Source: Segatella salivae DSM 15606
GTDB lineage: Bacteria; Bacteroidota; Bacteroidia; Bacteroidales; Bacteroidaceae
DNA: 40,375 bases
Assembly (NCBI RefSeq): GCF_000185845.1
Contig: NZ_GL629647.1
Location: forward strand, 2,568,202-2,608,576
Direction of reading: 5' to 3'
The position numbers and the translations under genes are program-made. Positions 6,646 through 15,712 of this stretch are shown here, piece by piece (the first letter of the stretch is position 1; each line of letters starts with the position of its first letter). The notes below the pieces were generated by a model. It saw only the letters and a list, made by a program, of their open reading frames with translations. It was not told the DNA's origin and ran no database searches.

Positions 6646-7302
6646 ATGAAACGATTTATCATTACAATCTTTTGTGCCGCTCTCTTCATGGCTTCGAGCA
6701 GTGCACAAACGTCAGAAACCACCGAGAAATATATCATCGATGGGAGGGAAATAACCAATTTTGATGGTTCGCAACTAAAGGATAAGGTGATATTAGATTA
6801 TAAAATAGAGCCTGGAACGGAGTGTTTCGTTCATCGGATAACAACGGCCGATGGTGTGAAAAAATCGAATAAAGTAGTCGATATAACGAGGATTGAAATC
6901 CCAAATCAAACTGATGAGGGGGCGAATAAAGGCAAATATAAGATTGTTATCAAGAAAGACAAGTTGCTATATATCGTAGATGGTGTTGAGAAGAAATCAG
7001 GATTGGAAAGTATTGACCCAACCAATATCGCTTCGGTGACTGTGTTTAAGCCTGGTTCTAAAGAGGCTTTGTCTTATGGAGAGGCTGGAAAGAACGGCGT
7101 AGTTATTATTAAAACGCGCAAAGAAGACCACATTGTGTATACCATTAATGGTAAGAATGCAACGAAAATAGAGGTAGATAAGCTCGCACCTAACCTGATA
7201 AAGAATATTATTGTCATGAAAAAGGGCTCGAAAGCTGCCGTGAAATTCGCCGGGAAGAAAGACGGAAATCAAAATGATTACATTTCCATAGAATTGAAAT
7301 AA
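6646..7302 (+). CDS. Secreted protein with TonB-receptor plug-like segment
   Basis: A 218-residue protein with signal peptide (residues 1-20, ending SSSAQ). The middle contains YIVDGVEKKSGLESIDPTN followed by IASVTVFKPGSKEAL and GKNGVVIIKT, the pattern of the TonB-dependent receptor plug (IVDGV...I.SI.VLK...A...YG..G.NGVIIITTK), but no beta-barrel follows. A second, poorer copy of the pattern follows (YTINGKNATKIEVDKLAPN, then IIVMKKGSKAA). It lies 108 bp behind the anti-sigma gene on the same strand and is followed by a terminator, so it may be a target of this sigma factor or its signal-sensing partner. Similar stand-alone plug proteins occur with BlaR/M56-type sensors. Function unknown. 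Confidence 0.72.
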   Translation: MKRFIITIFCAALFMASSSAQTSETTEKYIIDGREITNFDGSQLKDKVILDYKIEPGTECFVHRITTADGVKKSNKVVDITRIEIPNQTDEGANKGKYKIVIKKDKLLYIVDGVEKKSGLESIDPTNIASVTVFKPGSKEALSYGEAGKNGVVIIKTRKEDHIVYTINGKNATKIEVDKLAPNLIKNIIVMKKGSKAAVKFAGKKDGNQNDYISIELK

Positions 7303-7327
7303 AATTCATGATAGCGATCATGATGAC

Positions 7328-7369
7328 GTGTCTTGCAGGCTGTAGTCTCCCTGTAAGACACTTTTTTTG
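7328..7369 (+). terminator. Rho-independent terminator after plug-like gene
   Basis: The stem GTGTCTTGCAGG/CCTGTAAGACAC is followed by a run of seven T, starting 26 bp after the stop codon. Confidence 0.85.
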
Positions 7370-7583
7370 TTTCAAATAATCTCTTGTAATAATGCAAATA
7401 AGAGTATGTGTTAAATCTGATGATTTATATTTACAATTCATCTTACATCATCAGTAAATTTTAACCCCGTTGCTCTCTCTGTTCAATTTATTGCTGATTT
7501 TGGCTAAGTTGCAATGTAATGATAGTCAGAAGGTTATGAGAATTGTTGCAAATGTGCCTTAAAATAACGTTGAAACTCGATGT

Positions 7584-7671
7584 AATTTGCATCAAATTGA
7601 TGGACAATCTGTATCATTTCATGCGGTAAAACACGGCAAATTACAAGACGATTTGCGTCATTTTATATTAT
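7584..7671. repeat. 22-bp-pitch intergenic repeat array, locus A (4 units)
   Basis: Four consecutive 22-bp units start at 7584, 7606, 7628 and 7650. Each has a ~15-bp core and a 7-bp linker. Core orientations are reverse, reverse, forward, reverse (for example GATTTGCGTCATTTT at 7650). It lies in the 780-bp gap between the plug-like gene and the export gene. The same family occurs at four other intergenic sites (15190, 21713, 26841, 39570). Confidence 0.75.
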
Positions 7672-7908
7672 GAATTTATTAAGGTTTATGAGCGAAAGCG
7701 TAGTCTACCCTGGGTCGTTTTACATGAACAGCAGTGACAAAAGAAGTTTATGATAGATAGAATGGCTTGCATGCAGAGGCTCTTTTGTATTGATGTATGA
7801 TATCGTTGCAGCTGGTTATGCCAATGATTCAAAACAGGTTACGGGCGATGTGGCTTAAATTATTTTGCATTTTGATAGCAATAAATTCGTTATCAATCGT
7901 TGTTTTTT

Positions 7909-8084
7909 GTAAATTTGCACCATATAATAGGAGGGAAATGTGTCTTTTCGTTTTCTAATGTTGATGCTGTGATGGGATAATCGTTGGCAAAGAAGCTGAG
8001 AAGATGTGTTAGAAGGGCTTTCAATAGGTCTGTTAACTCTATTTTTTTTATTGCATAAGGAAAAATAAAATACAAGATATAGCT
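7909..8084 (+). promoter_or_regulatory. Candidate promoter and long leader of the polysaccharide export genes
   Basis: TAAATTTG at 7909-7916 fits the -7 element, though the -33 element is weak. A start near 7922 gives a leader of about 160 nt before the ATG at 8085, with an eight-T run (8042-8049) inside it. Long leaders can carry regulation, but I see no known riboswitch. The rest of the gap from 7370 holds only the 22-bp repeats and AT-rich sequence. Confidence 0.4.
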
Positions 8085-10520
8085 ATGAAAAGAATTCTCT
8101 TTTGTGTGTTCTTCTCTATCATTTGCATAGGCTGTTTTGCGCAGATGAGCGATAGTCAGGTAATGCAATTCTACCAGAAAGAACACAAAGCGGGTACTTC
8201 AAACGGGCAAATCGTCACGAAACTTATGCAGCGTGGCGTGCAGATTGACCAGATTCGACGAGTCAGAGACCAATATCAGAGTCAGTTACAGACCAAGAAT
8301 GGCACGCCAACAACAGTCACATCAAGTGGTGTTTTGCGTAAGGATAACGACTCACAACAGCAGACACTGACGTCGGGAAATATGAAGTTAGACCAAACAT
8401 CGCAAGAACTTGCGGCTCAACAATATGCACAAGTGCAGCAAAACATAGACAATCATGTAGAAGAAGTGTTATCGCCTGGAGGCAAAAAAGTGTTTGGTCG
8501 TGACATCTTTAACAACAAACTATTGAGTTTTGAGCCCAATATGAATATCGCAACTCCTACAAATTATACCATAGGAGCAGGCGATCAAGTCGTTATTGAG
8601 ATTTTCGGCGCGTCGCAAAAGACCGAGACTTTGACCGTCTCTCCAGAGGGAACAGTCACTGTTCCGGGTTATGGTCCAATCTATGTAAGTGGGATGTCTG
8701 TCGCAGCGGCTAATGCAAAGATACGTCGAACCTTAGGTTCTCGCTATAGTAGCAGCCAGATTAAGACGACAATAGGGCAGACTCGAACGATTATAGTCAA
8801 TGTAATGGGTGAGGTAAAAGTGCCGGGTACTTACACGATTAGTGCCTTTGCAAGCGTCTTTCACGCCCTTTATATGGCAGGAGGAATAAATGGTTTGGGA
8901 ACATTACGCAACATTAAGGTTTATAGAAGCGGTCGTTTGGCGACAGTTGTTGATGTATATGATTACATCTTAAATGGCAGATTGACCGGCAATATCCGTC
9001 TACAAGACAATGATGTTATCGTTGTTGGACCTTATGATTGCTTAGTAGATGTGAGCGGATCTGTAAAGCGTCCCATGACGTATGAAATGAGAAAGAACGA
9101 AAGTGTGGCTTCAATCATTCGCTATGCAGGTGGCTTTGCAGGGAATGCTTACCGCAAATCGGTGAGGTTGTTAAGGTCAACTGGTCGCGAGAAGTCAGTC
9201 TATAATGTAGGTGAATTCGAAATGAATAACTTCCGAGTTGCCGATGGTGATGTGATCAGTGTAGACTCAATACTCAATCGTTACGATAATATGATTGAGA
9301 TAAAAGGTGCTGTTTTCCGTCCAGGATTATATCAGTTGGGTAAAGAAATCAATAGTGTTCGTTCGCTGATTCTGCACGCAGAAGGAGTTACAGAAGATGC
9401 TTACACAGAGCATGCCGTGTTACATCGTTTGAAAAAAGACCGCACATTAGAGGTTATTGCGGTTGATGTTAAGGGCATACTCGATGGGAGTGTGGCCGAC
9501 ATTCCATTGAAAAACGAAGACGTTCTCTTTATTCCTACCCAGAGTGATCGCACTACAGCACGCACCATTACGATTCATGGAGAGGTGCAATTCCCTGGAG
9601 TTTACCAATACGCGGATAACGAAACGATTGAAGATTTCATTATGCAAGCGGGCGGATTAACCGATGCTGCCTCGACAGCTAAAGTCGATGTGTCACGCCG
9701 AATCATTGACCCTGCGGCAACAACTGCACCAAACGAGATTGCAAAGACATATAATTTCACACTGAAAGATGGCTTTGTTATCGATGGAACGAATGGCTTT
9801 AAACTCCACCCTTACGATGAAGTTTATGTGCGAAGAAGCCCAGGTTATCAGCCACAACGAAATGTTTCAGTAAGTGGTGAGGTGATTTTCGCAGGCACAT
9901 ATACGCTGAATAATAAGAACACTCGACTGAGTGATCTCGTCAAAATGGCTGGAGGAGTCACACAAGAGGCTTATGTTCATGGAGCAAGAATAGAGAGAAA
10001 GATTAATGAAGACGAGCGAATCCGCATGAAAGCAGTAATGCGTGTCGTCAACAATCAAACGGGAAGAGACAGTGTTAACACGAATCTTCTCGACTCAGCA
10101 GAAACATATTACGTTGGAATTGAACTTGATAAAGCGCTCAAAAACCCTGGTTCGAACAGTGATCTTGTGCTTCGTGAGGGTGACAAACTTGTCGTTCCGA
10201 CCTATAACGGAACGGTGAAGATTAGTGGAGATGTGATGTATCCCAACACGGTTGCTTATGAAGATGGACGAAACTACAGGTATTACATCAATCAAGCAGG
10301 CGGATTTGGTACGCGCGCTAAGCACTCAAAGACGTTTATTGTCTATCAAAATGGTCGTGTAAGTGAAGCTGGTAAGCACAAGATTGAACCCGGATGTGAG
10401 ATTATTGTGCCCAGTAAGCCGAAGTCAAATGGTAATAGTTTCTCGCATGTTCTTAGCATAGGAACGAGTATTGCGTCGCTTGCCACGATGATAGCAACAA
10501 TAGGTAACTTGATAAAATAA
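8085..10520 (+). CDS. SLBB-domain polysaccharide export outer-membrane protein (Wza-like)
   Basis: An 811-residue protein that would form the outer-membrane exit channel for an exopolysaccharide or capsule. It has a signal peptide (1-19, ending GCFAQ), a helical Q-rich segment to about 130, and the Poly_export domain starting near 155 (YTIGAGDQVVIEIFG). About six SLBB domains start near residues 242, 325, 408, 500, 598 and 715; each begins with a G-V-P-G-Y type strand and ends at an AGG. The C-terminus is hydrophobic (SIGTSIASLATMIATIGNL). E. coli Wza has about 380 residues; long multi-SLBB versions are usual in Bacteroidetes. The Wzz-like gene follows after 37 bp, so they are an operon. No glycosyltransferases are adjacent within the window. 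Confidence 0.92.
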   Translation: MKRILFCVFFSIICIGCFAQMSDSQVMQFYQKEHKAGTSNGQIVTKLMQRGVQIDQIRRVRDQYQSQLQTKNGTPTTVTSSGVLRKDNDSQQQTLTSGNMKLDQTSQELAAQQYAQVQQNIDNHVEEVLSPGGKKVFGRDIFNNKLLSFEPNMNIATPTNYTIGAGDQVVIEIFGASQKTETLTVSPEGTVTVPGYGPIYVSGMSVAAANAKIRRTLGSRYSSSQIKTTIGQTRTIIVNVMGEVKVPGTYTISAFASVFHALYMAGGINGLGTLRNIKVYRSGRLATVVDVYDYILNGRLTGNIRLQDNDVIVVGPYDCLVDVSGSVKRPMTYEMRKNESVASIIRYAGGFAGNAYRKSVRLLRSTGREKSVYNVGEFEMNNFRVADGDVISVDSILNRYDNMIEIKGAVFRPGLYQLGKEINSVRSLILHAEGVTEDAYTEHAVLHRLKKDRTLEVIAVDVKGILDGSVADIPLKNEDVLFIPTQSDRTTARTITIHGEVQFPGVYQYADNETIEDFIMQAGGLTDAASTAKVDVSRRIIDPAATTAPNEIAKTYNFTLKDGFVIDGTNGFKLHPYDEVYVRRSPGYQPQRNVSVSGEVIFAGTYTLNNKNTRLSDLVKMAGGVTQEAYVHGARIERKINEDERIRMKAVMRVVNNQTGRDSVNTNLLDSAETYYVGIELDKALKNPGSNSDLVLREGDKLVVPTYNGTVKISGDVMYPNTVAYEDGRNYRYYINQAGGFGTRAKHSKTFIVYQNGRVSEAGKHKIEPGCEIIVPSKPKSNGNSFSHVLSIGTSIASLATMIATIGNLIK

Positions 10521-10557
10521 AAGGATTCACGAAATCACTTAAAACATTTCATCCAGT

Positions 10558-11628
10558 ATGAACGAAGAAAATCGTCAACAAGATAATGCTCAATGGGAAG
10601 AGGAAGATGCCTCTATAGACTTTAAAGCCTTATTTTTGGCATTGAAAAAGCATTGGAAAGCCTACGCCATTTGGATTCCGGCAGCAGTTATTGTAGGTGC
10701 CATTATCACTAAATCTCTGCCCCCTTATTATGAATGTCAAGTGATGTTAGTCCCTGAACTCTCATTAAATGGAGGCTCAGGAGGCTCATTAAGCTCACTT
10801 GCTTCGAGCTTCGGTGTGAAGTTAGGAGGTAGTAACAACAAGGATATGGATGCCATTACGCCTAACCTTTACCCTGATTTGATGAACTCGGTTGACTTCA
10901 AAGGTAGTCTCTTTGATATTAAAGTGCATCGTAAAGACAGCAAGAATATGATGAGTTATTACGACTATTTGCTTTACAATCAGAAGAAACCTTGGTGGCG
11001 AACGCTATTTTCAGGGAAGGACACGATAAGGAAAGAGCGGCTTAATACGTTTCGTTTGACAAAGCAACAAACAGCAATCATGATGGCCATTCAAAAGAAT
11101 GTGGTTTGTGATGTGGATGATAAGACGGGCGTAATCACTATTAGTGTGACTGATCAAGACCCCTTAATATCGGCTACTATGGCTGATTCCGTGAAGTCAC
11201 GACTACAAGAATTCATCACGAAATATCGTACAAATAAGGCGCGAAATGACTTGGAAAATACGAAGAAACTATGCTTAGAAGCGAAGCGCCGCTATGAAAA
11301 GGCGCGCCAACTCTATGGCTCTTTCAGCGACAGTAATCAGGATTTGATTCTTGAAAGCGTTCGAAGTAAACAGGAAGACTTAGAGAACGACATGCAGTTA
11401 CAGTTCAATACATACAACTCTTTGGCTGCAAACTTGCAGGCAGCTTACGCAAGAGTACAAGAGGTTACGCCTGCTTTTACAACGCTTCAAAGTGCAACTA
11501 TGCCAATAGAAAAGGCTGGTCCACAAGGTAAAAAGATTGTCCTTGTCTTCGTGTTTCTGGCCTTTTTTGGTGTGACGGGTTATGCTTTGTGGAAAGAACA
11601 CCAGTTTAAGGCGTTGCTTGGACTATAA
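10558..11628 (+). CDS. Wzz-type polysaccharide chain-length/co-polymerase membrane protein
   Basis: This 356-residue inner-membrane protein sets chain length or couples polymerisation to export. It has an acidic N-terminus, a first membrane helix at about 35-53 (AYAIWIPAAVIVGAIITKSL), then the Wzz motif region (PPYYECQVMLVPEL). A long periplasmic coiled-coil segment follows at about 220-290 (RNDLENTKKLCLEAKRRYEK), and a second helix near 320-340 is preceded by the conserved proline-rich 'ATMPIEKAGPQGKK'. No cytoplasmic tyrosine-kinase domain is present. It lies 37 bp after the SLBB export gene, the normal partner order. Confidence 0.9.
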   Translation: MNEENRQQDNAQWEEEDASIDFKALFLALKKHWKAYAIWIPAAVIVGAIITKSLPPYYECQVMLVPELSLNGGSGGSLSSLASSFGVKLGGSNNKDMDAITPNLYPDLMNSVDFKGSLFDIKVHRKDSKNMMSYYDYLLYNQKKPWWRTLFSGKDTIRKERLNTFRLTKQQTAIMMAIQKNVVCDVDDKTGVITISVTDQDPLISATMADSVKSRLQEFITKYRTNKARNDLENTKKLCLEAKRRYEKARQLYGSFSDSNQDLILESVRSKQEDLENDMQLQFNTYNSLAANLQAAYARVQEVTPAFTTLQSATMPIEKAGPQGKKIVLVFVFLAFFGVTGYALWKEHQFKALLGL

Positions 11629-11668
11629 TATCAGTATATCATAAGATTCGTTTAATCAAATCAATATA

Positions 11669-12787
11669 ATGTTTTCAACAGAAATTCTCTTTTTAATTGG
11701 CTTCATAGTCTTTATTGCTGGCATCCTCATTCTTGACATGTTGGTTATTGATCGCAAAGCACATGTCGTGTCAATCAAGGAAGCTGGTACGTGGACGCTT
11801 GTCTGGATAACACTTGCTTTGGCTTTTTCTGCGTTCCTTTGGTACTATGGTGACCTTGTACATGGCATTCATAGTTACGCCGATTTGCAAGGAGTTGCAT
11901 CGCGATATGCCTCACATCTCAAGCTCAATCCTAATGATTTCGAGGCGAGTTTACAGTCATATCGTCATTACATGACTATCTCTTATCTCTCTGGTTACTT
12001 AATAGAGAAGACGTTATCTGTTGATAACCTTTTCGTGATGATGATGATTTTTACTTCTTTTGGAGTAAAAAACACCGAGTATCAACACGTACTTAACTGG
12101 GGTATTTTGGGTGCGATTGTACTGCGTTTTGTATTTATCTTTGCAGGCGCTGCTATCATCAATCGTTTCGATTGGGTATTGATAGTCTTCGGCTTTGTGT
12201 TAGTTTATAGTGCATATAAGATGTATCGGGACCGCAACAAGCAAGAATCCATCGACGTGCAGCATCATCCCATGGTGAAATTCCTATCGAAATATTTCCA
12301 TGTTTACCCAAGATTTGAAGGTGATAACTTCTTTGTTCGAGCAATAAAGAAGGGAAATGATTACGAGCTGGTAGGCAAAGGAGTAAAAGGGTTGCTTTGC
12401 ATCACGCCACTCTTCGTTACCGTTCTTGTGATAGAGTTTAGCGATTTAATCTTCGCTTTCGATAGTATTCCTGCGGTATTCTCCGTTAGTCTCGACCCTT
12501 ATGTAGTCTTTTTCTCAAACATTTTCGCTATACTTGGCTTGCGTGCAATGTTCTTTCTCCTGGCCGCTATAGCCGATAAGTTCCGCTATTTGAAGTTAGG
12601 TGTGAGCGTCTTACTATTATTTATCGGTGTAAAACTACTCATTCATAAATTCGTTGAGATAGACGCGATGTGGTCACTTGTCATTATTTTGGCTGTCTTA
12701 GTGATTAGTATTGCAGCCTCGTTGCTGATTAAACCTGTTGCAGAACCAAACAAACAGCAGCGTGATAATCTACAAAACAACGCATAA
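11669..12787 (+). CDS. TerC/Alx family integral membrane protein
   Basis: This 372-residue protein has about nine membrane helices. Family motifs are EKTLSVDNLFVMMMIF near residue 112 and EFSDLIFAFDSIPAVF near 258, whose acidic residues sit in the membrane and are thought to bind metal. Alx/TerC proteins are linked to manganese export and to metal loading of secreted proteins. There are 40 bp between the Wzz gene and this start and no yybP-ykoY riboswitch is seen there, so it may be read from the same transcript. The C-terminus is a short polar tail. A strong terminator follows. Confidence 0.93.
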   Translation: MFSTEILFLIGFIVFIAGILILDMLVIDRKAHVVSIKEAGTWTLVWITLALAFSAFLWYYGDLVHGIHSYADLQGVASRYASHLKLNPNDFEASLQSYRHYMTISYLSGYLIEKTLSVDNLFVMMMIFTSFGVKNTEYQHVLNWGILGAIVLRFVFIFAGAAIINRFDWVLIVFGFVLVYSAYKMYRDRNKQESIDVQHHPMVKFLSKYFHVYPRFEGDNFFVRAIKKGNDYELVGKGVKGLLCITPLFVTVLVIEFSDLIFAFDSIPAVFSVSLDPYVVFFSNIFAILGLRAMFFLLAAIADKFRYLKLGVSVLLLFIGVKLLIHKFVEIDAMWSLVIILAVLVISIAASLLIKPVAEPNKQQRDNLQNNA

Positions 12788-12817
12788 CTCCACACCTCAA
12801 ATAAGATGATAGAGATG

Positions 12818-12856
12818 AAAAGAGCCTCTGACAACAATCAATGTCAGAGGCTCTTT
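12818..12856. terminator. Bidirectional terminator between converging terC and GH127 genes
   Basis: The stem AAAAGAGCCTCTGACA/TGTCAGAGGCTCTTT with an 8-nt loop has an A-run on one side and a T-run on the other. It serves both converging genes. Confidence 0.9.
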
Positions 12857-12886
12857 CTTTGAGGTCATGCTTTCACATGCCTCTTT

Positions 12887-14908
12887 TTATTTTAGTTCTG
12901 TAGTCTTTAACCACACATTCATGCAGCTCGTTCCACGATGATTCCAGGCATAATAGGGGATAAGGGTAAGCTGCATATCCCTTAATTGCAGGTTGCCCTC
13001 GCTGTTGTCAGTCAATAGTTGTGCCTCAGTTTGCAAGGCATCAACCTTAAAAATCGTTCCATCGGCTTCCGTGTTCTTTATTGAATAGTCTTTTGTAAGC
13101 TTGAAAGAAGCTTTCTTATTGACATAGATTTGATTCGTATTTGCACCAAAGTTGTCTGCACTTTCGGCGCAATAAACGAGTGGACCGCGTTCAACAGCAA
13201 TACAACCACGGTCATCTTTAACCTTATTATCCGCCATAATCATGCGTGGTTTCATGTCGAGTTGCAGTGTGATTACATCGCCTTTGCGCACGTTTATGAC
13301 ACGAAAGTAGCCCTTATCCCATGTCTCTGGATAGCGTTTTTTGCCGTTAACAATAATGCTCCAACCCTCTTCTTGTTTGTCGATAAAGCTGTAAAGACCT
13401 CCTGGAGTGACCTCACCTCGCGCCCAATTAGGTATGCGTATCATCACCGAAGCCTTTTTGTTGCCGCACTCTTTGACGCGAATTGATACCCTGCCATCCC
13501 ACGGATAGTTTGTCTCTGTGACGAGTTTCATGTGCTTTCCTCCTACATTTATGTCGGCTTCTCCAGCCATAAATAGATTCACATAGACGTCATTCCCACG
13601 CACAGCATATACATATCCCGGAACAGAAGGAATGAAACGACAGAGGTTACTCGGGCAACAGGCGCAACCAAACCATGGTTGTCGTGTTGTTGTTCCATCG
13701 GCATTAAACTTATATTTGCCGTCCGAAGACAGAGGATTAGGGTAGAAGAATCGACCGCCATCAATGCTCATACCACTGATAACGCCATTATATAGCGTGC
13801 GTTCTAAGCAATCTATGTATTTAGAATCACCGTGAAGCATGAATAATCTCAGGTTAAGATAACACTGAGCAATGGCTGCACACGTCTCGTTATAAGCTGT
13901 AAGGTTAGGTAGTTCGTAATCAGCACCAAAGGCTTCTCCCTCATGTCGTGCACCAACTCCACCCGTAAGATAATATTTTTTGCTTACAATGTTGTTCCAA
14001 ATCCTATCGATAGCCTTGATATAAGCACTGTCTTTAGTGAGTGCCGCGATATCCGCCATGCCGGCATACATATATCCTGCTCGCACAGCATGACCCCAAG
14101 CTTCGCGTTGTTCGACTACGGGCAGGTTGCTTTGTGTGTATGTGTTGCGTGTGTTTGTTTTGCCTCTATAGTCTAAAAAGAATTTAGCTTCATCGAGATA
14201 ACGCTTATCTCCCGTTGCAAGATAAAGCTTTGCGAGTCCCATTTCGGCTATTTGATGCCCCGGAACCACGCAAGATTGGCCCGCCTTTGGCCCCACTTCA
14301 CGCACTACACAATCGGCATATCGTCGTGCAATGTCAAGGAACTTGCGTGACCCTGTGGCTTGAAAGTGGGCCACAGCTGCATCGAGTAAGTGGCCAAGAT
14401 TATAGAGTTCGTGGCTCAATTCCTCTGCTTTCTGCCACCTTTTTCCACCCGACCAAGGGTGTGGATGGGCTGGATTCATCGTGCGAGCTGTATAAAGATA
14501 GCCATCGTTTTCTTGTGCTTTACCTACAATAGTAAGTATACTATCAATATAGTTTACAAGCTTTTTATCGGGAAAACTCTGTAGCATGTAGCTGGCACCC
14601 TCAATGGTTTTATAGACATCGGTATCGTCAAAAGGGAACAACATGAACTTTTGCACGACGTATTTATCACTCGGATGTGCTGCCTTTTCAAAGTTTTCAT
14701 ATCGGTGTTCGCTTTTACATTTGCTGAAAGCCAATGGGATTGTCACCTCCTTTGCAGCCTTCAGACGTTCGCCAAAAAATGAGTTTGGCGCGAGTTTAAC
14801 GCTTGTAAACGGCACCTGTTGATAGGGATAGCCTGCTATTGCAGGTTGAGCGATTGCGCCAACTGCTGTTGCTGAGGCGAGGAGTAGGGTGAGTAGACTC
14901 TTTTTCAT
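12887..14908 (-). CDS. GH127 family beta-L-arabinofuranosidase-like enzyme
   Basis: A 673-residue secreted or periplasmic glycoside hydrolase with signal peptide (1-20, ending AIAQ). The (alpha/alpha)6 barrel occupies roughly residues 30-430 and beta domains the rest. Zinc-cysteine active-site residues known from HypBA1 (Glu322 acid/base, Glu338, Cys340, Cys417, Cys418) all have matches here: the Glu in GEAFG, then 16 residues later Glu-x-Cys in NETC, and the paired cysteines in CACCPSN. The catalytic apparatus is therefore complete. The family acts on beta-L-arabinofuranosides of plant glycans; the exact substrate (GH127 or the related GH146) is uncertain. It stands alone with its own promoter; no SusC/SusD pair is adjacent. 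Confidence 0.92.
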   Translation of the reverse strand: MKKSLLTLLLASATAVGAIAQPAIAGYPYQQVPFTSVKLAPNSFFGERLKAAKEVTIPLAFSKCKSEHRYENFEKAAHPSDKYVVQKFMLFPFDDTDVYKTIEGASYMLQSFPDKKLVNYIDSILTIVGKAQENDGYLYTARTMNPAHPHPWSGGKRWQKAEELSHELYNLGHLLDAAVAHFQATGSRKFLDIARRYADCVVREVGPKAGQSCVVPGHQIAEMGLAKLYLATGDKRYLDEAKFFLDYRGKTNTRNTYTQSNLPVVEQREAWGHAVRAGYMYAGMADIAALTKDSAYIKAIDRIWNNIVSKKYYLTGGVGARHEGEAFGADYELPNLTAYNETCAAIAQCYLNLRLFMLHGDSKYIDCLERTLYNGVISGMSIDGGRFFYPNPLSSDGKYKFNADGTTTRQPWFGCACCPSNLCRFIPSVPGYVYAVRGNDVYVNLFMAGEADINVGGKHMKLVTETNYPWDGRVSIRVKECGNKKASVMIRIPNWARGEVTPGGLYSFIDKQEEGWSIIVNGKKRYPETWDKGYFRVINVRKGDVITLQLDMKPRMIMADNKVKDDRGCIAVERGPLVYCAESADNFGANTNQIYVNKKASFKLTKDYSIKNTEADGTIFKVDALQTEAQLLTDNSEGNLQLRDMQLTLIPYYAWNHRGTSCMNVWLKTTELK

Positions 14909-14946
14909 GTTGCGGTTTAAAGGATAAAATGATTGTTATTATATGG

Positions 14947-14977
14947 CGAAAATAAGGGTTTCTTTTCTTGAAACCAA
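14947..14977 (-). promoter_or_regulatory. Candidate promoter of GH127 gene
   Basis: On the minus strand TTG (14977-14975), a 20-bp spacer, then TATTTTCG (14954-14947), close to TAnnTTTG. It lies about 40 bp upstream of the start codon. Confidence 0.5.
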
Positions 14978-15189
14978 TTAAGTGTACATTGAATAATCAT
15001 TATTTTGAATAATTTAATAGATTGGCTTGCGCTGTAAAGTCAATCTCATTCCTTGTCAATCTTAGGCAATAAAGAGCGCAAAACCTATGGTGTTGAAAAC
15101 AGACACAATCTCAATGAGTGAACGATTCTCATGTAGTAATGGTTTATTATCTCATAAACCATTATTCTATCCATAATAAACGATAAAAT

Positions 15190-15277
15190 GAAATGACGCA
15201 AATCATGCGATGAAATGACGCTAATTGTTGCATAAAATGACGTTGTTTATTGTGTAAAATGATGTAGTTTGTAATGT
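15190..15277. repeat. 22-bp-pitch intergenic repeat array, locus B (4 units)
   Basis: The clearest copy of the family. Four head-to-tail units start at 15190, 15212, 15234 and 15256, all forward, with cores GAAATGACGCAAATC, GAAATGACGCTAATT, AAAATGACGTTGTTT and AAAATGATGTAGTTT. The units decay from left to right. It lies in the 800-bp gap between the GH127 gene and fabI. Confidence 0.85.
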
Positions 15278-15284
15278 GATTGCA

Positions 15285-15540
15285 GTTCAACGCTGAAGAC
15301 GTTGCACCTTTGACAGTCTAAGGTTGGCATCAGTCTACCATAGGTTATGCGTGTAGTGAGGAGGTCAATGCCTTAGGTGTTGTACGTTTTCTGTGTGGAA
15401 TGCCACGATAAAAAGCTAATATATTAAAGGTACAACGGCTACAGCGTTGTTACCACTCACGGCAAACGCCCCTGGGTTGACCACGCTTTCGCTTGTCAAC
15501 CATAGGTTATTAAAGGTACAATGCTTATGGTGTTACCACC
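15285..15540. repeat. Degenerate repeat block with small palindromes
   Basis: ATTAAAGGTACAA occurs at 15423 and again at 15509, each followed by a (C/T)G-rich arm and GTTACCAC. ACCATAGGTTAT occurs near 15338 and 15499. Small palindromes lie between them: ACAACG/CGTTGT (15432-15450) and GGTTGAC/GTCAACC (15475-15501). It looks like decayed copies of a dispersed Bacteroidetes repeat. A 64-residue open frame here (15447-15641) is not gene-like. Confidence 0.5.
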
Positions 15541-15656
15541 TCAATAACTACAAGGTATGTAACTATTGCATGGGAATAATGCGATTGATGTTATGCTTTT
15601 CGCCTCCATTTTTACGTAAACGATTACACAAAAAAACGTGATTTGTGCAATTTTTT

Positions 15657-15687
15657 TTTGTTATTCTCATTGAAAAACGTAACTTTG
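15657..15687 (+). promoter_or_regulatory. fabI: Promoter of fabI
   Basis: TTTG (15657-15660), a 19-bp spacer, then TAACTTTG (15680-15687), a full Bacteroidetes promoter. Transcription would start about 20 bp before the ATG. Confidence 0.8.
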
Positions 15688-15712
15688 CAGCGGTTTAACT
15701 AAATACAAAATT

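Noticed and set aside
7584..7671. Could the 22-bp-pitch arrays be CRISPR?
   Set aside because: Cores are only ~15 bp and degenerate, linkers 7 bp, orientation flips within an array, arrays have 4-5 units and no cas genes are present.
7893..8186. 97-residue minus-strand frame over the export gene leader
   Set aside because: It overlaps the signal peptide of the export protein and has no start signals; chance frame in AT-rich DNA.
14215..14532. 105-residue plus-strand frame inside the GH127 gene
   Set aside because: Antisense to the conserved catalytic barrel; no gene-like features.
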